Assembly (NCBI GenBank): GCA_002329545.1
Contig: DCTJ01000026.1
Location: forward strand, 206-16,152
Direction of reading: 5' to 3'
DNA from: Candidatus Omnitrophica bacterium UBA1443
GTDB taxonomy: Bacteria > Omnitrophota > Omnitrophia > Omnitrophales > Aquincolibacteriaceae
DNA: 15,947 bases
Shown: piece by piece, positions 1 through 5,451 of the stretch
How the letters are laid out: every line of letters begins with the position of its first letter
How positions within the stretch are numbered: the stretch's first letter is position 1
Translations under genes and position numbers: made by a program
The notes under the pieces: generated by a model
The model's database searches: none
Seen by the model: only the letters and a program-made list of their open reading frames with translations
What the model was told of the DNA's origin: nothing

Positions 1-107
1 GCGGCGATATCGTGACCGGCGCGGCTACGGTGATTTTGGCGATGGGAGCCGGAAAAAAAGCGGCTCGAGCGATTCACGAGAATTTTCAAAAGAAAGTCTC
101 CGGATAG
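1..107 (+). CDS. gltD: Glutamate synthase small subunit, C-terminal end (partial)
   Basis: The window opens inside a gene. The frame starting at base 3 reads GDIVTGAATVILAMGAGKKA and continues to a TAG at 105-107. This is the typical end of the NAD(P)H-dependent glutamate synthase small subunit and its relatives: the GD-x-V-x-GA-x-TVI-x-AM-x-AG-x-x-AA stretch closes the second FAD/NAD-binding region, followed by a short helix. In the family this subunit passes electrons from NAD(P)H to the large subunit, which makes glutamate from glutamine and 2-oxoglutarate. Only 34 residues are present, so a related Fe-S flavoprotein oxidoreductase (for example a dihydropyrimidine dehydrogenase-like or NfnB-like protein) cannot be excluded. 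It is followed by a run of eight T (114-121) without a convincing hairpin. Confidence 0.75.
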   Translation, partial: GDIVTGAATVILAMGAGKKAARAIHENFQKKVSG

Positions 108-119
108 GGAAGATTTTTT

Positions 120-152
120 TTGCTTGATAAATGATACTAAAGTAGTATCATT
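120..152 (+). promoter_or_regulatory. Promoter with Rrf2-type palindromic operator
   Basis: A perfect inverted repeat has the left arm AATGATACTA at 130-139, a three-base spacer AAG, and the right arm TAGTATCATT at 143-152. The repeat overlaps a plausible sigma70-like promoter (TTGCTT 120-125, 17-base spacer, TAGTAT 143-148; an alternative -35 is TTGATA 124-129). An A/T-rich dyad overlapping the -10 of an Rrf2 regulator gene is the usual arrangement for autorepression. The dyad is seen directly; binding by the adjacent regulator is inferred. About 98 bases separate it from the regulator start codon. Confidence 0.7.
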
Positions 153-250
153 AAACATGATATAGCCGATTTTATTTTCCATCCCTTTGCCTCGCGAGGG
201 GACGGAAACGCGTCTGAAACCCCTCTGGAGTTATCGGGAGAACAAGGCTG

Positions 251-649
251 ATGAAGCTGATTACGCGAAATACGGACTACGCGGTGCGCGCTCTTTGTTA
301 TCTCGCGCGGCAGGATCAGAAATCCGTGCCAGTTTCGGAGATGGTGATGGCGTTGAAAATTCCGAGGCCGTTTCTGAGGAAGCTTTTGCAAACGCTTAGC
401 ACGGAGGGCATACTCGATTCTTTTAAAGGGCAGGCGGGCGGTTTCGCCCTTGCCAAAAACCCCTCCAAGATTTGGTTGACTGATTTGATTCGTATTTTTC
501 AGGGGACGGTTGAACTGAACGAGTGCATTTTTAGAAAAAAGATTTGTCCGAACCGAAGTACCTGTAAATTAAAGCACGAGATCGATGCGATTGAGAAGGA
601 TGTTCTTAAACGACTTTCCGTCGTGAGTATTGCTTCTTTGTTGAGCTAG
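251..649 (+). CDS. Rrf2-family transcriptional regulator with Fe-S cysteine motif
   Basis: This is a 132-residue winged-helix regulator, the usual length for Rrf2 proteins such as IscR and NsrR. The N-terminus MKLITRNTDYAVRALCYLAR is the family signature. The recognition-helix region follows (VPVSEMVMALKIPRPFLRKL, about residues 26-45), then the wing (GILDSFKGQAGGFALA, about 53-68). Three cysteines, C92, C99 and C105, form C-x6-C-x5-C, close to the C-x5-C-x5-C type motif that holds a [2Fe-2S] or [4Fe-4S] cluster in IscR and NsrR. A GGGAG at 236-240 precedes the ATG. The upstream palindrome suggests autoregulation. Because hcp, a classic NO-response target, lies downstream, an NsrR-like role in sensing NO or Fe-S status is the best inference. 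The C-terminal part is short and does not identify the ligand. Confidence 0.88.
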   Translation: MKLITRNTDYAVRALCYLARQDQKSVPVSEMVMALKIPRPFLRKLLQTLSTEGILDSFKGQAGGFALAKNPSKIWLTDLIRIFQGTVELNECIFRKKICPNRSTCKLKHEIDAIEKDVLKRLSVVSIASLLS

Positions 650-674
650 ATGGAACATGGGGGGGAAGGAAATC

Positions 675-961
675 ATGCTGATGGAATCAATGACCCAAGA
701 AACCCGGTTTAAGTGATTGCCCCTGAGTCCCGGGGTTGTGGTGGCGAGAGTATGTCTCTTCAATGAAAAAAGGCATATGAGCCTTCCGGTTCGGGATATC
801 ACGCCGCAACAGGTCCAGGGGGAGGGCGACCGCTTCAGAAGGGCTCTTTTGTTACTTCGGGAAAAGCTCGTGGTACTTGCTCGTGAGGTGAAAGAGCGCG
901 TCGGCAAGGCTCTGAGTCTGAAATTTTTACCGTACAAAAAATAATCCTGGATGATCCCGCG
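675..961 (+). pseudogene. Decayed PTS enzyme I (PtsI/PtsP-like) N-terminal fragment
   Basis: A start at ATG 675, behind a strong ribosome site GGAAGGA (664-670), reads MLMESMTQETRFK, then meets a TGA at 714-716, then continues in the same frame with LPLSPGVVVARVCLFNEKRH. This matches the opening of PEP-protein phosphotransferases (family pattern ...KGIP-x-SPGIAIG-x-A). Next comes a coiled-coil-like stretch (GEGDRFRRALLLLREKL) typical of the enzyme I HPr-binding domain. Near 905-916 the frame shifts by one base, and the family pattern resumes in another frame as SESEIFTVQKIILDDPAMIE (compare EE-x-AIF-x-AH-x-x-ILEDP-x-LI). No catalytic His domain or PEP-binding barrel follows, because the reading runs into a hemerythrin-like sequence. 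The fragment is therefore interrupted twice and truncated. Family assignment rests on remembered motif patterns. Confidence 0.62.
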
Positions 962-1534
962 ATGATTGAGCGCGTGACCGATCGAATTGCGGAGGGAGGG
1001 ACGTTGGATTGTGAGGAAACCCGCGAAATGGTGGAGTTTTTTAAGGGGTTTGCCGACCGACCGGTTTCACCATGCCAAGGAAGAGGTTTTTTTGTTCCCG
1101 AGTCTGGAATCGCACGGTATGCCCCGTGAGGGTGGGCCGACGGGAGTGATGTTTGTGGAGCACGAAATCGGGCGCCAGCTTGTTCGGGAAATGGAAGGTT
1201 CTGTAGCCGCGGGACTTAAAGGGGAAACAGGTTCGGGTCCCGTTTTGTGAGAGCGGCCCGGGATTACGAATTGTTACTTCGTGAACATATCCAAAAAGAG
1301 GATCATTGTCTTTTTGCTATGGCTGAATCTAGTCTGGATGCTGAAGAAAAGCTACGATTGGTCAAGGCATTCCGGGCGGAGGAAGGAAAGCTGGGATCAG
1401 CCATGTCAGTCCACTATTATCTTGAAAAGGTACGAGAACTATCTGCCCAATTCGGGGTGCCTTTCCCGGAAGAAGAAGGTAGATCGGAGAGTTCGTGCGG
1501 CTGTTGTGATCCGGGGGGATGCCGGGGTTTCTGA
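962..1534 (+). pseudogene. Frameshifted hemerythrin-like domain protein, first helix missing
   Basis: Three frames together spell one hemerythrin-like protein. Frame one (962-1060) gives AEGGTLDCEETREMVEFF then KGFADR. Frame two (1062-1250) gives RFHHAKEEVFLFPSLESHG, then PREGGPTGVMFVEHEIGR, and ends at TGA 1248-1250. Frame three (about 1241-1534) gives FVRAARDYELLLREHIQKED, then HCLFAMAE, and a Cys-rich tail SCGCCDPGGC. The di-iron ligand motifs HHxKEE, EHE and HIQKEDH survive. The expected first-helix EHR motif is absent because the 5' side joins to the enzyme I-like remnant. The first frameshift coincides with a tandem ACCG ACCG at 1055-1063. Hemerythrins bind O2 or act in iron/NO handling in microaerophiles, which fits the hcp neighbourhood. 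As it stands no complete protein can be made. Assembly indels are the alternative explanation. Confidence 0.75.
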
Positions 1535-1549
1535 AGGGGGGCTTCGTTT

Positions 1550-1750
1550 ATGACGAACTGGGGGTGTCCGCATTTGGGAATGGGCCAATGCGGTTTGCTG
1601 GATAAAGATTGTTGCCCGACCCAGCGGGGGTGCGTTTTAGAAGGAAAGGTAAAGCTTCATCCAAAACCGGTACTCCAAATAGCCGGCCTGGAAGTTTTGG
1701 CGGAGAGTTCGAAACGATCACAATCAAAACAAAAAAGGGGAGGAAAATAA
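1550..1750 (+). CDS. Small Cys-rich protein upstream of hcp
   Basis: This 66-codon frame has a strong ribosome site (GGGG run at 1536-1541, about 8 bases before the ATG). It ends at TAA 1748-1750, one base before the hcp start, so translation of the two is probably coupled. The N-terminal half is Cys-rich: C6, H8, C14, C21, C22 and C28, in MTNWGCPHLGMGQCGLLDKD and the following CCPTQRGC. This spacing would suit metal or Fe-S binding. The C-terminal half is basic and low in complexity (SSKRSQSKQKRGGK). I do not recognise a named family. It may be a small metal-binding partner of Hcp, or a remnant like the sequence just upstream. The ribosome site and tight coupling favour a real gene. Confidence 0.55.
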   Translation: MTNWGCPHLGMGQCGLLDKDCCPTQRGCVLEGKVKLHPKPVLQIAGLEVLAESSKRSQSKQKRGGK

Positions 1751-1751
1751 A

Positions 1752-3428
1752 ATGAACATGTTCTGCTATCAATGTGAACAGACAGCAAAAGGTAAAGGTT
1801 GCACCCTTCAGGGAGTTTGCGGGAAAAGTCCCGAAGTCGCGGCGCTTGAAGATCTCTTGATTTATGCCCTCAAAGGAATCAGCGTGTATGCCCACAAGGC
1901 GCGGGAACTTGGTGCAAAGGACAAAGCGATAGATCTTTTTGTGATCGAAGGACTTTTCACGACCATCACGAACGTTGATTTTGACCCGGAACGACTTCAG
2001 GAAATTTTGCTGAAGGGTTACGAAATTCAAAAAAAGGCACGAGCCCTTTACCTGGATGCCTACAAAAAACAGCATGGCCGCGATTTTGAAGGTGCGCTAC
2101 CGGCCGCGACCGAATGGAAACCCACTACTGACCTCAAGGGGCTGATTGACCAAGGAATGGGGGTCGGTATTTTTTCCGACGTTTCACTCAATGAAGATAT
2201 TCGCAGTCTTCGGGAACTCTTGATTTACGGGATGAAAGGAATGGCGGCTTACGCGGATCACGCCAATGTACTTGGGCGTGAGGATGAAGAAGTTACCGCA
2301 TGGTTTCATAAGGGACTGGAAGCTGTGACGAATGATCATTTGACGGTGGAACAGCTTGTCGGACTCAACATGGAGTTTGGAAAGGTAAACCTCAAATGCA
2401 TGGAACTGCTTGATAAAGCGCATACGGATCATTTCGGGAATCCGTTGCCGACGCCGGTATTTATCGGAGTCAAGAAAGGGCCGGCGATTGTGGTCTCGGG
2501 TCACGACCTTTTTGATCTCGAACAGCTTCTTCAGCAGACGGAGGATAAAGGAATCAGTATCTACACCCATAGCGAAATGCTTCCGGCCCACGGTTACCCG
2601 GGGCTGAAGAAGTATAAACATCTCGTGGGAAATTACGGCGGGGCGTGGCAGGACCAGGCTAAAGAGTTCGATGCTTTCCCCGGCGCGATTCTAATGACGA
2701 CCAACTGCATCCAACAGCCACGCGAGACCTATAAAAACCGGATTTTCACGACGGGGCTTGTGGCGTGGCCTGGGGTAAAACATATTGAAGCAGTGAACGG
2801 GAAAAAAGATTTTACGCCGGTGATTGAAGCGGCGATCAAGGCTGGCGGATTTAAGGAAGATATTTTGGGAAAATCGATCCTTACGGGGTTTGGGCATCAC
2901 GCGGTGCTCGGAGTCGCGGGCAAAGTGATCGAAGCGGTCAAGGCCGGCCAGCTTCGCCATTTTTTCCTGGTTGGTGGTTGCGATGGCGCGAAGCCGGGGC
3001 GAAACTACTACACTGAGTTTGCACAAGCGGTACCGAAGGATTGTGTGATTCTGACATTGGCTTGCGGGAAATACCGGTTCAACAAACTGGAATTTGGTGA
3101 TATCGGCGGCATTCCGCGGTTACTGGATATGGGACAGTGCAATGATGCTTATTCTGCAATCCAGGTGGCGGTGGCACTCGCAAAGGCCTTTAACTGCGGC
3201 GTCAATGAGCTTCCGTTATCGCTGATTCTTTCCTGGTATGAGCAAAAAGCGGTTTGCATTCTGTTGTCGCTTTTGTCGCTTGGGATCCAGAATATCCGGA
3301 TCGGGCCGTCGCTCCCGGCGTTCGTGAGTCCGAACGTGCTCAGTGTTCTCGTGAAAACGTTTAACATCAAACCGATTACAACACCCAAGGAAGATCTCGC
3401 GGCGATCCTCGGGCCGACAAAAGGTTGA
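1752..3428 (+). CDS. hcp: Hybrid cluster protein (hydroxylamine / NO reductase)
   Basis: At 558 residues this is the normal length for class I Hcp. The N-terminal cluster motif is C5-x2-C8-x8-C17-x5-C23. The hybrid 4Fe-2S-2O cluster ligands are all visible: H251 (SGHDLFDLE), E275 (THSEMLPAHGYP), C319 (TTNC), C410 (VGGCDGAKPGRN), C438 (LACGKYRF), C463 (GQCNDAYSA), E497 and K499 (WYEQKA). C410 corresponds to the persulfide cysteine. The two-helical-domain layout between about residues 30 and 225 is retained, as in Desulfovibrio-type enzymes. Hcp was first assayed as a hydroxylamine reductase; in E. coli it is a high-affinity NO reductase and S-nitrosylase. It is cytoplasmic. The ribosome site GGGGAGG (1736-1743) is strong. 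No hcr reductase gene is adjacent, as is usual outside enterobacteria. The Rrf2 regulator upstream is its likely controller. Confidence 0.97.
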   Translation: MNMFCYQCEQTAKGKGCTLQGVCGKSPEVAALEDLLIYALKGISVYAHKARELGAKDKAIDLFVIEGLFTTITNVDFDPERLQEILLKGYEIQKKARALYLDAYKKQHGRDFEGALPAATEWKPTTDLKGLIDQGMGVGIFSDVSLNEDIRSLRELLIYGMKGMAAYADHANVLGREDEEVTAWFHKGLEAVTNDHLTVEQLVGLNMEFGKVNLKCMELLDKAHTDHFGNPLPTPVFIGVKKGPAIVVSGHDLFDLEQLLQQTEDKGISIYTHSEMLPAHGYPGLKKYKHLVGNYGGAWQDQAKEFDAFPGAILMTTNCIQQPRETYKNRIFTTGLVAWPGVKHIEAVNGKKDFTPVIEAAIKAGGFKEDILGKSILTGFGHHAVLGVAGKVIEAVKAGQLRHFFLVGGCDGAKPGRNYYTEFAQAVPKDCVILTLACGKYRFNKLEFGDIGGIPRLLDMGQCNDAYSAIQVAVALAKAFNCGVNELPLSLILSWYEQKAVCILLSLLSLGIQNIRIGPSLPAFVSPNVLSVLVKTFNIKPITTPKEDLAAILGPTKG

Positions 3429-3440
3429 TATAGAGTACAC

Positions 3441-3482
3441 CCCGATCAATGCCCGAAGTTGAATTCGGGTGTTGATCGGGGT
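3441..3482 (+). terminator. Strong hairpin after hcp, likely terminator
   Basis: CCCCGATCAA (3441-3450) pairs perfectly with TTGATCGGGG (3473-3482). Inside, CCCGAA (3453-3458) pairs with TTCGGG (3465-3470) around a six-base loop, separated from the outer stem by a 2x2 internal loop. It sits 12 bases past the hcp stop. The downstream sequence TTAATTGGTTTG is only moderately U-rich, so termination is likely but may be imperfect. Confidence 0.6.
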
Positions 3483-3491
3483 TAATTGGTT

Positions 3492-3520
3492 TGTGGAGCT
3501 TGTTGTCGGGAAGTATAATG
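3492..3520 (+). promoter_or_regulatory. Sigma70-like promoter for radical SAM gene
   Basis: A perfect TATAAT lies at 3515-3520, with TTGTGG at 3492-3497 and a 17-base spacer. The predicted transcript starts near 3527, after the hcp hairpin and upstream of the ATG at 3559. This supports the shorter radical SAM start. Confidence 0.6.
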
Positions 3521-3558
3521 GCTCCGGCTTTGAGATACAGGCTCAATCCAATTCCTTT

Positions 3559-4353
3559 ATGACACGACATCCATATCAATACATTTACGGGCCCGTTGCT
3601 TCCTGGCGGCTGGGTCGTTCCCTCGGGATTGATCCTCTCTCAACCGACCAGAAGACCTGTTCGTTTGACTGCGTCTATTGCCAGACCGGACGAACAAAAG
3701 TTTTAACTCTTGAGAGGAAGATATTTGTTCCGACGGAAGCATTACTTGAAGAAGTCCGGAGAGTTCCTCCGGAGCCGCTGGATGTCGTTACCTTCGCCGG
3801 GAATGGTGAGCCAACCCTTGCTTTAAACCTGGGCGATATGATTCGGGGGATACGGACGGTGCGTTCCGAGAGGATCGTTGTCATTACGAACGGTTCTTTG
3901 ATCTGGCGACCGGATGTCCGTGAGGATCTGGCCCTGGCGGATTTTGTCATGGTGAAACTTGACGCGGGCTCATCCGACTCCCTGGAGGCGGTCAATCATC
4001 CGGCGGAAGGGATCGGTTTTGAGGAAATTTGCGAAGGACTTCGGATGTTTAGGAAAAATTATCATGGGAAACTCGCTTTGCAGATCATGTTTGTCTCGTC
4101 TAACAAGGATCTGGTCGCGGATATTGTGAGCCGGGCTCAAATGATTCATCCCGATGAGATCGAGGTAAACACTCCTTTGCGGGTGTGCGCCGTCAAACCG
4201 TTGACGGCTGAAGAAATGGTCCCGATTACGGATCTTTTCCGAAAAACCTTCACCCGGATCCCCGTCAAAAGCGTTTATGAAGAAGAACGAAAAAAGAGCC
4301 AGCCGTACTGTCGACAGTCCACCGATCGTCGCAGGGGGCAAGAGCTACCCTGA
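3559..4353 (+). CDS. Radical SAM protein, COG0731 type
   Basis: This 264-residue protein opens MTRHPYQYIYGPVASWRLGR, the GPV-x-S-x-RLGRSLGID signature of a radical SAM group related by homology to wyosine synthases but of uncertain function in bacteria. The [4Fe-4S] motif is C34-x3-C38-x2-C41 (TCSFDCVYCQTGRT). A GGE-like AdoMet motif follows at 81-84 (FAGNGEPTL), and there is an ITNGS strand. A longer reading from 3469 exists, but it would begin inside the hcp hairpin and upstream of the promoter, and its first 30 residues do not look like the family. The ATG at 3559 begins the conserved part but has a weak ribosome site. The C-terminus is short and basic. The substrate is unknown; RNA modification is possible but not shown. 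Confidence 0.85.
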   Translation: MTRHPYQYIYGPVASWRLGRSLGIDPLSTDQKTCSFDCVYCQTGRTKVLTLERKIFVPTEALLEEVRRVPPEPLDVVTFAGNGEPTLALNLGDMIRGIRTVRSERIVVITNGSLIWRPDVREDLALADFVMVKLDAGSSDSLEAVNHPAEGIGFEEICEGLRMFRKNYHGKLALQIMFVSSNKDLVADIVSRAQMIHPDEIEVNTPLRVCAVKPLTAEEMVPITDLFRKTFTRIPVKSVYEEERKKSQPYCRQSTDRRRGQELP

Positions 4354-4424
4354 AGGGGTGGTCCGCCTGAGCGATGACCGGTGATGGTTTAAAGCCAAAG
4401 GTGGCCATAAAGCCATAGAGTTCG

Positions 4425-4453
4425 TTGCAACTCAGGTTAAAAAAAAGTAAAAT
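4425..4453 (+). promoter_or_regulatory. Promoter of the nadA-ilvD-ftn-fprA operon
   Basis: TTGCAA (4425-4430), a 17-base spacer and TAAAAT (4448-4453) form a good sigma70-like promoter. The predicted start near 4460 leaves a leader of about 15 bases, with GGAG (4464-4467) before the nadA ATG. The short leader leaves no room for a riboswitch. I see no clear operator dyad in the 4354-4474 gap. Confidence 0.65.
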
Positions 4454-4474
4454 GCCATAATTCCGGAGTTAATC

Positions 4475-5404
4475 ATGAGTCAATCCCACAATAAATCTTC
4501 AGCTGAGGAGCTTCTTCAGGAAATCGCGGCCCTGAAAGAGGAACGTCACGCCGTTATTATCGCGCACAATTATCAACCTCCCGAAATTCAGGATCTCGCG
4601 GATCACGTTGGAGACTCGCTCGAACTGAGCCGGCTCGCGGCCAAAACGGATGCCCGGGTCATTGTTTTTTGTGGCGTGAAATTTATGGCTGAAACCGCGG
4701 CCATTCTGTCTCCCGACAAAACGGTTCTTTTGCCCGCGCGCGAGGCCGGATGCACGCTGGCGGACTGCGCGACAGCCGGGCGGATTCGGGAAATGAAACA
4801 AAAATATCCCGGCGCCCTGGTAGTGACTTACGTGAACAGTTCGGTGGAAGTGAAGGCGGAAAGCGACATCTGTTGCACGTCCGCTAACGCGGTGGATGTC
4901 GTGAAGTCGGTGGATCCTTCGAAACAGATTATTTTCGCGCCGGATTACAATCTTGGTCACTATGTGTCCAAGGTGACGAATCGGCGAATGATCCTCTGGG
5001 ATGGGTGTTGCCCGACGCACGCGGCTCTTTCGACATCGGGTGTCGAGAAGGCCCGGGAGAAGTGGCCGAAGGCGATTTTTATGATGCATCCCGAATGTAA
5101 GCCCGCCGCGCTTGAACTGGCGGATTATGTCGGCAGTACATCCGCGATGATTCGTTACGCCAAACAGCAACCCGACGGAACGGAATTCATTGTCGGCACT
5201 GAAGGCGGGCTTTTGCACAAGTTGGAAAAAGAAAATCCCGGCAAGGTCTTTCACGTTGCCAGCGATTTTTTGGTCTGCCCGATGATGAAAATGATCTCGC
5301 TTGGGGATGTCCGCGATTCGCTCAAGAAAATGCAATTCGTAATTTCCGTGCCCGAAACAATTCGCGTGAAAGCCAGGGCGGCCGTGGAAGCGATGTTGCT
5401 CTAG
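4475..5404 (+). CDS. nadA: Quinolinate synthase A
   Basis: NadA condenses iminoaspartate with dihydroxyacetone phosphate to quinolinate, an early step of NAD biosynthesis. The 309 residues match the compact bacterial/archaeal type. Seen motifs are AHNYQPPEIQDLADHVGDSL (30-49), FCGVKFMAETA (65-75), and the three expected [4Fe-4S] cysteines: C93 (EAGCTLADC), C178 or C179 (WDGCCPTHAAL) and C268 (FLVCPMMKM). Their spacing of about 86 and 89 residues is near that of the structurally known enzymes. MHPECKP (204-210) is also typical. The first gene of an operon, it has no nadB or nadC beside it in the window. The cluster has one open iron site and is known to be sensitive to oxygen and superoxide, which matters given the iron- and oxygen-handling genes downstream. 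Confidence 0.97.
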   Translation: MSQSHNKSSAEELLQEIAALKEERHAVIIAHNYQPPEIQDLADHVGDSLELSRLAAKTDARVIVFCGVKFMAETAAILSPDKTVLLPAREAGCTLADCATAGRIREMKQKYPGALVVTYVNSSVEVKAESDICCTSANAVDVVKSVDPSKQIIFAPDYNLGHYVSKVTNRRMILWDGCCPTHAALSTSGVEKAREKWPKAIFMMHPECKPAALELADYVGSTSAMIRYAKQQPDGTEFIVGTEGGLLHKLEKENPGKVFHVASDFLVCPMMKMISLGDVRDSLKKMQFVISVPETIRVKARAAVEAMLL

Positions 5405-5451
5405 CGGGAACGCTGGTCAAATCTGCAGGATAATTTTTGAGAGGAAATATC

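Noticed and set aside
108..121. Terminator for the glutamate synthase gene based on the run of eight T.
   Set aside because: No convincing stem precedes the T-run; only weak, mismatched pairing is possible.
714..716. TGA recoded as glycine, as in Gracilibacteria/SR1, since the TGA sits at a conserved Gly in the enzyme I-like frame.
   Set aside because: TGA ends several intact genes here (hcp 3428, radical SAM 4353, ilvD 7221, ROK 14537). The same remnant also has frameshifts, so a nonsense mutation is simpler.
3469..3558. Upstream extension of the radical SAM protein by 30 residues.
   Set aside because: It would start inside the post-hcp hairpin and before the TATAAT promoter, and its residues lack family similarity.
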